64,000 nt of DNA. Source: Agrococcus lahaulensis DSM 17612 (GTDB taxonomy: Bacteria > Actinomycetota > Actinomycetes > Actinomycetales > Microbacteriaceae). Of the stretch, positions 1 to 8,771 are shown piece by piece. The translations under genes were made by a program, and so were the position numbers. Within the stretch, counting starts at the first letter, position 1. Each line of letters starts with the position of its first letter. Where the stretch lies: contig NZ_AULD01000005.1 in NCBI RefSeq assembly GCF_000425105.1, positions 186,001 through 250,000 on the forward strand, in the 5' to 3' direction. Below the pieces are notes generated by a model. The model had not been told where the DNA came from and searched no databases. It saw only the letters and a list, made by a program, of their open reading frames with translations.

Positions 1-237
1 GGCGACGATCATGAGCCCGATGACGGGCGTCGTGTCGAGCGGGACGCCGTTCTCGTTGACCGCTTGCGGCATCGACGAGGAGATGAGCCACGCGGCGACG
101 GCGCCGACGAGCGCACCGAGCGCCGCGAAGGCGCCGTACTTCGGAGAGCGCCGCACCGTCACGTCGAACTGCTCGGTCGTGCCTGCCGGGTCGCCGGTGG
201 CGTCGCCCTGGGGCGTCCGATCGTGCGTCGCGTCCAT
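1..237 (-). CDS. Hypothetical membrane protein, N-terminal part (cut by window edge)
   Basis: The reverse frame starts with ATG at 237 and stays open for 79 codons to the window edge. About 30 polar residues, ending in a VRRSPKYG stretch, are followed by a hydrophobic segment (about residues 35-50, ALGALVGAVAAWLI). A second hydrophobic stretch is starting where the sequence ends. Short actinobacterial membrane proteins of this layout (basic RRSP/KYG before the first membrane helix) occur near purine genes, but I cannot assign a function. It is divergent from the P-type ATPase, with about 108 bases between the two starts. Confidence 0.6.
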   Translation of the reverse strand, partial: MDATHDRTPQGDATGDPAGTTEQFDVTVRRSPKYGAFAALGALVGAVAAWLISSSMPQAVNENGVPLDTTPVIGLMIVA

Positions 238-345
238 GGCATCCAGCATCCCACGCGACGCGCCGCGCACCGCACGAGTACGGTGCGAGAGGGACCGGCG
301 GGCGGCGAGCGCGCTCGCGCGCCCCGCGACGACAGGAGCCGACGA

Positions 346-3252
346 GTGACCGACGCGCAGCCCACGGCGAGCACGCCGACCGGAGCGCCTGCGGGGCAGC
401 GCGACTGGAGCCTCGTCGATGCCGCGGCGGCGGCCCGGGAGCTCGAGGTCGATGCCGACGCGGGGCTCACGGCGGGGCAGGCCGCCGAGCGGCGAGCGCG
501 ATTCGGCCCCAACGAGCTCGACGCCGCCCCGCCCGAGCCGGCGTGGCGGCGGCTGCTGCGGCAGTTCGCCGACCCGCTCATCTACCTGCTGCTCGGCGCG
601 ATCGTCATCTCGGTCGTCGCGTGGCTGTTCGAGGGCGCGCACGGCCTGCCGATCGACGCGATCGTCATCGCGCTCATCGTCGTCGCGAACGCGATCCTCG
701 GCTTCGTGCAGGAGGCGAGGGCGGCGGATGCCGTGGCGGCCCTGCAGGACATGACGGCGGTCACGGCCACGGTCGTGCGCGACGGGCGGGCGGAGCGGGT
801 GCCCGCGTCCGAGCTCGTGCCGGGCGACGTGCTCGCGCTCGCGGAGGGCGACTCGGTCGGCGCCGACGCGCGGCTGCTGAGCGCGTCGTCGCTGCAGCTC
901 GCGGAGGCATCGCTCACCGGCGAGTCGGTGCCGGTGACGAAGTCGCCCGCGACGCTCGCCGAGCCCGTGCAGCTCGGCGACCGCCGCAACATGGTCTTCA
1001 AGGGCACCGCGGTCGCGCAGGGCGTCGGCCGCGCCGTCGTCACGGCGACCGGCATGGCCACCGAGATGGGCCGCATCGCGACGATGCTCGCCGAGACGGA
1101 GCAGGAGCCGACGCCGCTGCAGCGCGAGATCGCGGCCGTCGGCCGCACGCTCGGCATCGCCGTGGTCGTCATCGCGGTCGTCGTGATGGCGGCCATCGGC
1201 CTCACGAGCGGCATCGGCTCGCTCGAGGAGGCCGTCGACGTGCTGCTCGTGGGCGTCTCGCTCGCCGTCGCGGCCGTGCCGGAGGGGCTGCCCGCGATCC
1301 TCTCGCTCGTGCTCTCGATCGGCGTGCAGGCGATGAGCAGGCAGGGCGCGATCGTCAAGAGCCTCTCGTCCGTCGAGACGCTCGGCTCCGCATCCGTCAT
1401 CTGCTCCGACAAGACCGGCACCCTCACGCGCAACGAGATGACGATGCTCACGGTGCACACCGGCTCGGGCGTCGCCGACATCACGGGCGTCGGCTACGCC
1501 CCCGAGGGCGAGGTGCTCGTCGACGGCAGCCCGCTGCTCGAGGCCGATCCGGCGCTCGGGATCCGCGCGGAGGACATCGTCGTGCTCTCGGGCGGCATGC
1601 TCGCCTCGGATGCCGAGGTGCGGCAGGACGAGGACGGCGGCTGGGTCGTCGTCGGCGACCCGACCGAGGCGGCGTTCGTCGTCGCCGAGCGGAAGGCTGG
1701 CCTGTCGGGGCGCCGCGAGCAGCGCTTCTCCCGCATCGGCGAGGTGCCCTTCACGTCCGAGCGCAAGATGATGTCGGTCGTCGTCGCCGACGCCGAGCAC
1801 CCGGTCGAGGGCGGCGAGGGCCAGCCGGTGCTCATCGCGAAGGGCGCGCCCGACGTGCTGCTCGAGCACAGCTCGCGCGTGCGCGTCGGCATGGCCGTGC
1901 GGCCGCTCACCGACGACGACCGCGCTCGGGTGCGCGAGGCGGTCGAGTCGATGTCGGCGCAGGCGCTCCGCACCCTCGCCGTCGCGTACCGTCCGCTCGC
2001 GGCCGAGGAGCACGCATCCGTCACCGCCGCCGGCGGCTTCGACTCCGACGCCGGCCTCGCGCTCGAGGAGGACCTCATCTTCGTCGGCACGGTCGGCATC
2101 ATCGACCCGCCGCGCTCGGAGGCGGCCGCGGCGGTCGAGGCGGCGCACGGGGCGGGCATCCGGGTCGTCATGATCACGGGCGACCACCCCGCGACGGCGC
2201 TCCGCATCGCGCACGAGCTCGGCATCGCGGCTCGCGGCGATCGCGCGATCGCGGGCGCTGAGCTCGACGTGATGGACGAGGATGCGCTGCGCGCGGCCGT
2301 GCGGGACGTCTCGGTCTTCGCGCGCGTCGCGCCCGAGCACAAGCTGCGCATCATCGGCGCCCTCCAGTCGGACGGGCACATCGTCTCGATGACCGGCGAC
2401 GGCGTGAACGACGCCCCGGCGCTCAAGAGGGCCGACATCGGCGTCGCGATGGGCATCACGGGGACGGAGGTCTCGAAGGAGGCCGCCGCCATGATCCTCA
2501 CCGACGACAACTTCGCGACCATCGTCGCGGCGGTGCGGCAGGGGCGGGTGATCTTCGGGAACATCCGGAAGTTCCTGCGCTACCTGCTCTCGTCGAACAT
2601 GGGCGAGGTGCTCACGATGCTGCTCGGCGTGCTGCTCGCGGGCTTCCTCGGGCTCGCCGGCGAGGGCGAGGCGATGGTCGTGCCGCTGCTCGCGACCCAG
2701 ATCCTCTGGATCAACCTCATCACCGACTCCGGGCCCGCGCTCGCCATGGGCGTCGATGCCGAGACCGAGGACGTCATGGCGCGAAGGCCGCGGCGGCTCG
2801 ACGAGCGCGTGATCGACGCGCGGATGTGGGGCGGCATCCTCTCGATCGGCGCCGTCATGGCGGTCGTCACGCTGCTCGCGGTCGACCTGCACCTGCCGGG
2901 CGGGCTCGTCGAGGGCTCGGACGACGTCGCGACCGCGCGCACCGCAGCGTTCACGACGCTCGTGCTCGCCCAGCTCTTCAACGCGCTCAACTCGCGCTCG
3001 GAGCACGCCTCGGCGTTCCACCGGCTCTTCACGAACCGGTGGCTGTGGGCGGCGATCGCGTTCGGCGTCGTGACGCAGGTGCTCGTCGTGCACGTGCCGC
3101 TGCTGCAGGCGGGGTTCGGCACCGCGCCGCTCTCGCTCGAGCAGTGGCTCACGTGCCTCGCGCTCGCGTCGTGCGTGCTGTGGTTCGACGAGCTGCGGAA
3201 GCTCGTCATCCGCTCGCGCGGTCGTCGCTCGAAGGCCCCCACGCCTCGCTAA
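346..3252 (+). CDS. Cation-transporting P-type ATPase, Ca2+ (P2A) type
   Basis: ATP-driven cation export pump of the inner membrane. I place the start at GTG 346, behind AGGAGC at 334-339, giving 968 aa; the frame is open farther upstream but that part has no conserved content. Visible parts are the N-terminal cation-ATPase domain, TGES (191-194, actuator), PEGLP in M4 (312-316), the phosphorylated Asp in DKTGTLT (D355) and TGDGVNDAP (683-691). Ca2+ ligands known from SERCA are present: E313 in M4, N751 and E754 in M5, and N790, T793 and D794 in M6. This points to Ca2+ rather than Na+/K+ or heavy metals. The M8 ligand was not checked, so Mn2+ or Ca2+/Mn2+ specificity remains possible. Confidence 0.9.
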   Translation: MTDAQPTASTPTGAPAGQRDWSLVDAAAAARELEVDADAGLTAGQAAERRARFGPNELDAAPPEPAWRRLLRQFADPLIYLLLGAIVISVVAWLFEGAHGLPIDAIVIALIVVANAILGFVQEARAADAVAALQDMTAVTATVVRDGRAERVPASELVPGDVLALAEGDSVGADARLLSASSLQLAEASLTGESVPVTKSPATLAEPVQLGDRRNMVFKGTAVAQGVGRAVVTATGMATEMGRIATMLAETEQEPTPLQREIAAVGRTLGIAVVVIAVVVMAAIGLTSGIGSLEEAVDVLLVGVSLAVAAVPEGLPAILSLVLSIGVQAMSRQGAIVKSLSSVETLGSASVICSDKTGTLTRNEMTMLTVHTGSGVADITGVGYAPEGEVLVDGSPLLEADPALGIRAEDIVVLSGGMLASDAEVRQDEDGGWVVVGDPTEAAFVVAERKAGLSGRREQRFSRIGEVPFTSERKMMSVVVADAEHPVEGGEGQPVLIAKGAPDVLLEHSSRVRVGMAVRPLTDDDRARVREAVESMSAQALRTLAVAYRPLAAEEHASVTAAGGFDSDAGLALEEDLIFVGTVGIIDPPRSEAAAAVEAAHGAGIRVVMITGDHPATALRIAHELGIAARGDRAIAGAELDVMDEDALRAAVRDVSVFARVAPEHKLRIIGALQSDGHIVSMTGDGVNDAPALKRADIGVAMGITGTEVSKEAAAMILTDDNFATIVAAVRQGRVIFGNIRKFLRYLLSSNMGEVLTMLLGVLLAGFLGLAGEGEAMVVPLLATQILWINLITDSGPALAMGVDAETEDVMARRPRRLDERVIDARMWGGILSIGAVMAVVTLLAVDLHLPGGLVEGSDDVATARTAAFTTLVLAQLFNALNSRSEHASAFHRLFTNRWLWAAIAFGVVTQVLVVHVPLLQAGFGTAPLSLEQWLTCLALASCVLWFDELRKLVIRSRGRRSKAPTPR

Positions 3253-3308
3253 TGTCTGGCGTGGGGCCCATCGCCCCTTACGTCGACCCATGCACAACGA
3301 GGTGAACC
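3250..3308 (+). promoter_or_regulatory. Putative promoter and leader of the AtoE-type gene
   Basis: TAATGT at 3250-3255 fits a -10 box and overlaps the TAA stop of the ATPase. Transcription would start near 3262. A GAGGTG ribosome site at 3299-3304 precedes the ATG at 3309, so this gene has a leader, unlike many of its neighbours. I see no convincing -35 box. Confidence 0.4.
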
Positions 3309-4682
3309 ATGTCCAGAGCGACCGCTGAGAAGCGATCGGGCGCGCCGCTCGCGCGCGCCATGCGGCCCATCAACAACGTCGTCGAGCGGTGGATCCCGTC
3401 GGCGCTCGTCTTCGCGATCGTGCTGACGCTCGTCGTCGCGCTGCTCGCGCTGACCGTGACGCGGACGAATCCCGTCGACCTCGTCAAGAGCTGGGGCGAC
3501 GGCCTCTCGGGGCTGCTGGCCTTCATGACGCAGATGGCGCTCATCCTGCTGCTCGGCCACATGCTCGCCAACACCCGGCCGGTGCGGAGGCTGCTGTCGA
3601 AGCTCGCCTCGCTGCCGAAGACGCCCGTGCAGGCCTACCTGTTCGTCTTCGTGATCGCCTCGGTCGCATCCCTCATCACCTGGGGCCTCGGGCTCGTGGT
3701 GGGCGGACTGCTCGCGCGCGAGGTCGCCGCGTCCGGCAGAGAGCGCGGCCTGCGGCTGCACTTCCCGATGCTCGTCGCGGCCGGGTTCTCGGGCTTCGTC
3801 GTGTGGCACATGGGCTATTCGGGCTCGGGCCCGCTCACGGCGGCGACGCCCGACTCGTTCATCGCCGAGCACCTCGGCGGCGAGGTCGTGCCGATCACCG
3901 AGACGACGTTCGCGCTGCCGAACCTGATCGGCGCGGTCGCGACGATCGTCGTCGTGGCCGTCGCGCTCGCCCTCATCGCGCCGCGCGGCAAGGACCGGAT
4001 CGTCGAGCTCGAGATGGACCTGCGCGAGCAGCTCGTCGAGACCGAGGAGGAGGTCGTCACGCCCGCCGATCGCATCGACGCGAGCCGCATCGTCACGCTG
4101 CTCGTCGGCGCGGCGCTCGTCTGCTACCTCGTCGTCCACTTCGTGCAGGGCGGCACGCTCACGCTCGACATCGTCAACTGGTCGTTCCTCGCGCTCATCT
4201 TCCTGCTCGTGAAGAACCCCTTCGAGATCATCCGGCTGACGAAGGAGGCCGCCTCGAACGTCGGCGAGATCCTGCTGCAGTTCCCGCTCTACGCGGGCAT
4301 CCTGGGCATGATGACCGGCTCGGGCCTCATCCAGGTGTTCTCCGACTGGTTCGTCGCGATCTCGACGCCGACGACCTTCGGCATGCTCGCGCTGCTCTCG
4401 GCGGGCCTCGTGAACTTCTTCGTGCCCTCGGGCGGCGGGCAGTTCGCGGTGCAGGCGCCCATCCTGCTCGACGCCGCCGAGCGCATCGGCGTCGACCCGG
4501 CGATCCCGATCATGGCCGTCGCGTACGGCGACCAGTGGACGAACATGATCCAGCCGTTCTGGGCGCTCCCGCTGCTCGCGATCGCAGGGCTCAAGATGCG
4601 CGACATCCTCGGCTACACGACGGTGACGCTCATCGCCTCCGGGCTCGTGTTCGCGTCGATCCTGCTCATCTGGTCGCTGTGA
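3309..4682 (+). CDS. Short-chain fatty acid transporter, AtoE family (TIGR00366-like)
   Basis: 457-aa multi-pass membrane protein resembling AtoE, the short-chain fatty acid carrier that accompanies acetoacetate degradation in E. coli. About ten to twelve hydrophobic segments are visible. Family-like features are the opening RPINNVVERWIPSALVFAIV, the GLGLVVGGLLA helix, the FVPSGGGQFAVQAPI loop near residue 380 and the GDQWTNMIQPFWALP segment near 405. No thiolase or CoA-transferase gene lies beside it, so the substrate is inferred from the family alone. It follows the ATPase by 56 bases and probably has its own promoter. Confidence 0.82.
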   Translation: MSRATAEKRSGAPLARAMRPINNVVERWIPSALVFAIVLTLVVALLALTVTRTNPVDLVKSWGDGLSGLLAFMTQMALILLLGHMLANTRPVRRLLSKLASLPKTPVQAYLFVFVIASVASLITWGLGLVVGGLLAREVAASGRERGLRLHFPMLVAAGFSGFVVWHMGYSGSGPLTAATPDSFIAEHLGGEVVPITETTFALPNLIGAVATIVVVAVALALIAPRGKDRIVELEMDLREQLVETEEEVVTPADRIDASRIVTLLVGAALVCYLVVHFVQGGTLTLDIVNWSFLALIFLLVKNPFEIIRLTKEAASNVGEILLQFPLYAGILGMMTGSGLIQVFSDWFVAISTPTTFGMLALLSAGLVNFFVPSGGGQFAVQAPILLDAAERIGVDPAIPIMAVAYGDQWTNMIQPFWALPLLAIAGLKMRDILGYTTVTLIASGLVFASILLIWSL

Positions 4683-4715
4683 CGAGGCGCCGCTGGCGCT
4701 CGCCGATCGCGGGCG

Positions 4716-5630
4716 TCAGCGACGCTGCCGCAGCAGCGAGTCGAGCGTCAGCGACGTCTTCGAGAGCGCGGAGGTCGACAGCGACGAGCTCGTGAGCGAC
4801 GAGCCGCGGCGCCGGACCCGCTCCGCGTCGGCGAGGTCGAGCCTCCCGACGAGCGCCTGCACCTCCGGGTCGAGGCTCGACTCCGCGCCCCGCTGCGCGC
4901 GGGCGGCGGCCATCTCGGCCGCGCGCTTGACCTGCGTGGCGGTCTGCTTCGCCGCCTGCGGGCTCTGCGCCGCCTGCCGCTCGAGCCGCTCCCCCACCCG
5001 GCTCCGCAGCTGCTCGATGCGCGCGAGCCGATCGGCGCCGGGCGATTGCTGCCTCGCGGGCTGCGGCGCGGGACGCTGCTGCGCCGCCTGCTGGCTCGGC
5101 GCCTGCTGCGGCCGCGGCTGCGCCGGCGCGTGCTGCGGCGCGCGCTGCGGCGCCTGCCACTGCGAGTTCGCGTAGACGTTCGGCTGCTGCCCCGAGCGGC
5201 GGGCGCGCTCGGCCTCGACCTCGCGCGCGGCGGCGTCGATGCGCTCGCGCCACGACTGCGGCACGCGATCCTGCAGGTGCTGCGCCTGCGCCGTCGCCTG
5301 CGTGCGTCGCTCGTCGACCTCGCGGCGCACCTGCTGCGCGCCCCTGCGCACCTGCTCCTGCGCGCGCTTGCTCGCGGTGCGGGCGAGCCCCATGAGCGCG
5401 TTCCAGCCGCCGCGCAGCAGCAGGAAGCCGACGAACGTCGAGCCGGCCGCGAGCAGCAGGGGCCCGCCCGCCTGCTCGAGCGCGCCCTCGACGCCCGTGA
5501 CGAGCGAGACCTGCGCGACCCACCCGATCCACTGGACGAGCGCCGGCACGCCGTTGATGAGCAGCACGATGCCGACGATGAGCAGGACGATCGGGCCGAT
5601 GAAGCCCTGCGGACGGACGACCTGTGCCAT
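4716..5630 (-). CDS. Gln/Ala-rich membrane protein of unknown function
   Basis: 304 aa. Two membrane segments (about 10-30 and 55-75) are followed by a long cytoplasmic region: a charged helix with many Gln and Arg (80-150), a low-complexity Pro/Gln/Ala stretch (about 155-205), and a second Ala/Arg-rich helix that may form a coiled coil. The tail (about 280-300) is Ser/Thr/Leu-rich and ends in RQRR. I recognise no enzyme motif. CATACT lies six bases before the ATG with no ribosome site, suggesting a leaderless start. It is convergent with the AtoE gene. A scaffold or cell-envelope role is only a guess. Confidence 0.65.
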   Translation of the reverse strand: MAQVVRPQGFIGPIVLLIVGIVLLINGVPALVQWIGWVAQVSLVTGVEGALEQAGGPLLLAAGSTFVGFLLLRGGWNALMGLARTASKRAQEQVRRGAQQVRREVDERRTQATAQAQHLQDRVPQSWRERIDAAAREVEAERARRSGQQPNVYANSQWQAPQRAPQHAPAQPRPQQAPSQQAAQQRPAPQPARQQSPGADRLARIEQLRSRVGERLERQAAQSPQAAKQTATQVKRAAEMAAARAQRGAESSLDPEVQALVGRLDLADAERVRRRGSSLTSSSLSTSALSKTSLTLDSLLRQRR

Positions 5631-5651
5631 GGGGCAAGTATGGCCGTGGTG

Positions 5652-6017
5652 CTAGCTGCCGGGTAGGCGCAGCACCGGCAGCCACGCCGAGACGTCGGCG
5701 CGCACGCCCGAGGCGTGCACGGCGCCGCGACCCACCGCATCCGCCCACGACTCCGCACCCGTCGCGAGGGCGAGCCACGTCGCCGGGTCGGTCTCGATCA
5801 CGTTCGGCGGCGTGCCGCGCGTGTGGCCCGGCCCCTCGACCGCCTGCACCGCGCCGAAGGGCGGCACCCGCACCTCGACGCTCTTGCCCGGCGCGCGCTC
5901 GGCGAGGCACTGGAGGGAGTAGCGCACCGCGAGGGCGCGGTCCTGGCGGCTCGGCTCGGGCGCGAGGGCGGCGCGCACGGCGGCCATGCCGTCGAGGTCG
6001 GGGATGCGCTTGGGCAT
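5652..6017 (-). CDS. Sterol carrier family protein (SCP-2-like)
   Basis: 121-aa soluble protein resembling the small sterol-carrier-family proteins that actinobacteria keep near purine genes. The TDPATWLALATG segment (about 77-88) is the typical family motif, and VRVPPFGAVQAVEGPGH (about 49-65) is the preceding strand and loop. The role is unknown; SCP-2 folds bind hydrophobic ligands. TAGCCT stands six bases before the ATG at 6017, so translation is probably leaderless. It sits 21 bases upstream of the Gln/Ala-rich membrane gene on the same strand and may be cotranscribed with it. Confidence 0.7.
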   Translation of the reverse strand: MPKRIPDLDGMAAVRAALAPEPSRQDRALAVRYSLQCLAERAPGKSVEVRVPPFGAVQAVEGPGHTRGTPPNVIETDPATWLALATGAESWADAVGRGAVHASGVRADVSAWLPVLRLPGS

Positions 6018-6053
6018 GCCGCCAGGCTACGCGGCGTCGGGGACTCGGGCCGG

Positions 6054-6866
6054 TCAGGCCGCCGCGGGCACCGCGGCCGGGCGCGGCCGGGTCGCGCGCA
6101 GCCACGCGAGCCCGAGCAGCACGAGCAGCGTCACGTCGACGACGTCACCGCCGTAGTACATGAGCTGCGACGCGACGTGCGCGTCGGCCGCCTCGACGCC
6201 CGCGGGCGGCGCTCCGTAGACGCGCTTCGCGAGGATCGAGTGCACGGCCATGAACGCGAGCAGCACGGCCGCGCGCACGCCGATCGACGAGCGGTGCGGG
6301 TCGGGATCGACGCCGACGAGCGCGGCGGTGAGCAGGTAGCCCGCGAGCAGCAGGTGGAGGTGCACGATCCCGTGCACGAGGGCGGATGCGTGCATGAGCC
6401 CGTAGAGGTCGGTCGCGTAGAGCGCCCAGAGGCCCCCGGCGTTGAGCGCCGCAGCCGTCACCGGGTGGGTGAGCACGCGCAGCGGAGCGCTGCGCAGCAG
6501 CCGCGTCAGGCGGCGCGCCGCGGTGACCGAGAGCGCGCGCAGCAGGTGCGTGACGGGCGCGCCGAGCACGAGCAGCAGGGGCGCGAGCATCCCGAGCAGG
6601 AGGTGCGCGACCATGTGGCCCGTGAGGCTCTCGTGCGCGGCGAGCGCGACCGGGCCGAGCGTCGCCACGCCCGCGCACGCCACACCCAGCAGCCAGCTCG
6701 TCGTCCGCAGGGCGGGCCACGGCCCGCGGCGGCGGGCGGATCGGAGCGCCCGCAGGTAGCCGCCGACGGCGACCAGCAGCGCCGCGACGATGAGCGCGTC
6801 GTGCAGCGCCCACGAGGCGTCAGCGGCGAGCGGCGCCGCGCCGCCGTGACCGCCGTGGCTCGGCAC
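6054..6866 (-). CDS. ctaG: Cytochrome c oxidase assembly factor, caa3-type CtaG
   Basis: 270-aa integral membrane protein of the caa3_CtaG family, linked to copper delivery to cytochrome oxidase. About seven hydrophobic helices are visible. His-containing segments GHMVAHLLLGMLAPLLL (about 86-102) and HGIVHLHLLLAGYLL (about 158-172) and the late QLMYYGGDVVDV segment match the family. I chose GTG 6866, two bases after the stop of the DUF2243 gene, because GGGGGAG precedes it; the frame is open farther upstream only as an overlap with that gene. Tight spacing implies one transcript with DUF2243. No oxidase subunit lies nearby. Confidence 0.85.
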   Translation of the reverse strand: MPSHGGHGGAAPLAADASWALHDALIVAALLVAVGGYLRALRSARRRGPWPALRTTSWLLGVACAGVATLGPVALAAHESLTGHMVAHLLLGMLAPLLLVLGAPVTHLLRALSVTAARRLTRLLRSAPLRVLTHPVTAAALNAGGLWALYATDLYGLMHASALVHGIVHLHLLLAGYLLTAALVGVDPDPHRSSIGVRAAVLLAFMAVHSILAKRVYGAPPAGVEAADAHVASQLMYYGGDVVDVTLLVLLGLAWLRATRPRPAAVPAAA

Positions 6867-6868
6867 GG

Positions 6869-7357
6869 TCAGCGCTCCCCCCGCCCCCGCGTGCGCCACA
6901 GCACGACGAGCCCGATCGCGAGCACGACGATCGCCGAGCCGATCCAGGCGATGTCGTACGGCAGCAGGTCGACGTCGTAGCGCACCTGGTGGATGCCGAG
7001 CAGCTTGTGGTTGACGACCGCGTCGAGCAGCTGGAACCCGCCGAGGCCCGCGAGCACCGCGCCGGTCCAGCGCGCCCACCGGACGGGCGCGCGCCGCCGC
7101 GCGTCGACGAGCAGGAAGAGCCCCGCGACGGTCATGCCCCACGCGACCGCGTGGAAGAAGCCGTCGGCGGCGATCGCCATCTCGGTCGTGCCGAGGTCGT
7201 AGAAGTGGTGCCACTGCAGCACGAGGTGGAACAGGAACAGGTCGACGACCGAGGCGGCGATGCCCGCGCCGAACAGCACGCCCGCGAGGACGAGCCGTCG
7301 GATCGGGTCGGCCCCGGCGTCGCGCGTGCCTGCTCGGCGGCTGCCCGTGCTCGTCAT
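6869..7357 (-). CDS. DUF2243 family membrane protein
   Basis: 162 aa with four hydrophobic helices. It has the His-rich family signatures QWHHFYD, DGFFHAVAW and NHKLLGIHQVR, which look like metal- or haem-facing positions. I start it at ATG 7357 behind a strong GGAGGGGAG. The open frame extends 39 codons farther upstream, but that part lacks conserved content. DUF2243 and CtaG genes are often neighbours, so a role in copper handling or oxidase assembly is likely but unproven. The gene is divergent from purD. Confidence 0.8.
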   Translation of the reverse strand: MTSTGSRRAGTRDAGADPIRRLVLAGVLFGAGIAASVVDLFLFHLVLQWHHFYDLGTTEMAIAADGFFHAVAWGMTVAGLFLLVDARRRAPVRWARWTGAVLAGLGGFQLLDAVVNHKLLGIHQVRYDVDLLPYDIAWIGSAIVVLAIGLVVLWRTRGRGER

Positions 7358-7499
7358 CGCGCTCCCCTCCAGCGGGCCGGCACCGTACGCCGCCCCGCGT
7401 GGGCCCATTGTCGGGGCGGCGGCTGGGAGCGGCATCCGCGCGAGCGGGAGTTCAGGGCGGATGCATCGCGGCACGCGGGCGAGCCCGACCGCCCGCTCC

Positions 7500-7511
7500 T
7501 AGAATGGGCGC
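7500..7511 (+). promoter_or_regulatory. Leaderless promoter of purD
   Basis: TAGAAT at 7500-7505, then six bases, then GTG at 7512. There is no room for a ribosome site, so the transcript should begin at or beside the start codon. Confidence 0.6.
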
Positions 7512-8771
7512 GTGCGGATCCTCGTCCTCGGCAGCGGCGCGCGCGAGCACGCCATCATCACGGCGCTCCTCGCGGAGGGCCGCCACGACATCACGGCCGC
7601 GCCCGGCAACGCCGGCATCGCCCGGGAGGTCGAGACCGTGCGCCTCGACATCAAGAGCCCCGAGCTCGTCGCGGAGCTCGCCGTCGACGGCGGCTTCGAG
7701 CTCGTCGTCATCGGCCCGGAGGCCCCGCTCGTCGCGGGCGTCGCCGACGAGCTCGAGCGCGTCGGCGTGCCCGTCTTCGGCCCCACGAAGGCCGCCGCCC
7801 GCATCGAGGGCTCGAAGTCGTTCGCCAAGGAGGTCATGGCGCGCGCCGGGGTGCCGACGGGCACCGACACGACCGCCTCGACGCTCGACGACGTGCGTGC
7901 CGCGCTCGACGCATCCGCACCCCCGTGGGTGCTGAAGGCCGACGGCCTCGCCGCCGGCAAGGGCGTCATCGTGACCGACGACCGCGCGGCCGCCGAGGCG
8001 CACGCGGAGGCGTTCCTGCCCGACGGGCCGCTGCTCATCGAGGAATACCTCGCCGGCCCAGAGGTGAGCCTGTTCGTGCTCACCGACGGCACGCACGCCG
8101 TGCCGCTCGCGCCCGCGCAGGACTTCAAGCGGCTTGGCGACGGCGACACCGGCCCCAACACCGGCGGCATGGGCGCCTACTCGCCGCTGCCGTGGCTCGC
8201 CGAGCGCTTCGGCAGCGAGCAGGCGTTCGTCGACGAGGTCGTCGAGACGGTCGCGCTGCCGACGATCCGAGCGATGGCCGAGGCGGGTACGCCCTTCCGC
8301 GGCCTGCTCTACTGCGGCCTCATCGTCACCGACGCGGGCGTCAGGGTGATCGAGTTCAACGCGCGCTTCGGCGACCCTGAGACGCAGGTCGTGCTGCCGC
8401 GCATCGAGTCGGGCTTCGCGGATGCGCTCCTGGCGGCCGCGAACGGGAGCCTCGCCTCCGTCGCGCCACTGTCGTGGCGCGACTCGGCCGCGGTCGCGGT
8501 CGTGCTCGCGAGCGAGGGCTACCCGGGCGACCCCATCACGGGCCGGCCGATCCACGGGGTCGACGAGGCGGAGCAGCTCGAGGGCGTGCGCGTGCTGCAC
8601 GCCGCGACGGGCGCGGGCGAGCAGGGGCTCACCGCCACGGGCGGCCGAGTGCTCAACGTCGTCGGCACCGGTGCGACGATCGCCGAGGCGCGCGAGCGCG
8701 CCTACGCGGGGCTCGCCGCGATCTCGCTCGAGGGCGGGCAGGCGCGCACCGACATCGGCGCGAACGCATGA
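7512..8771 (+). CDS. purD: Phosphoribosylamine-glycine ligase
   Basis: GAR synthetase: joins glycine to phosphoribosylamine with ATP in de novo purine synthesis. The 419-aa length is normal. It opens MRILVLGSGAREHAI, the PurD N-terminal motif, followed by the ATP-grasp region (VLKADGLAAGKGV about 138-150, EEYLAGPEVSLFVL about 178-191, NTGGMGAYSPLP about 217-228, EFNARFGDPE about 281-290). The GTG start is set by the -10 box just before it. The end overlaps purC by four bases (ATGA), so the two are translationally coupled. Confidence 0.97.
   Translation: MRILVLGSGAREHAIITALLAEGRHDITAAPGNAGIAREVETVRLDIKSPELVAELAVDGGFELVVIGPEAPLVAGVADELERVGVPVFGPTKAAARIEGSKSFAKEVMARAGVPTGTDTTASTLDDVRAALDASAPPWVLKADGLAAGKGVIVTDDRAAAEAHAEAFLPDGPLLIEEYLAGPEVSLFVLTDGTHAVPLAPAQDFKRLGDGDTGPNTGGMGAYSPLPWLAERFGSEQAFVDEVVETVALPTIRAMAEAGTPFRGLLYCGLIVTDAGVRVIEFNARFGDPETQVVLPRIESGFADALLAAANGSLASVAPLSWRDSAAVAVVLASEGYPGDPITGRPIHGVDEAEQLEGVRVLHAATGAGEQGLTATGGRVLNVVGTGATIAEARERAYAGLAAISLEGGQARTDIGANA

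Noticed and set aside
64-345. N-terminal extension of the P-type ATPase
   Set aside because: The frame is open, but GTG 346 has a ribosome site, and the region overlaps the divergent membrane protein gene's start.
5624-6163. Forward frame over the sterol-carrier-like gene
   Set aside because: Arg/Ala/Pro-rich shadow of reverse-strand coding sequence; no motif.
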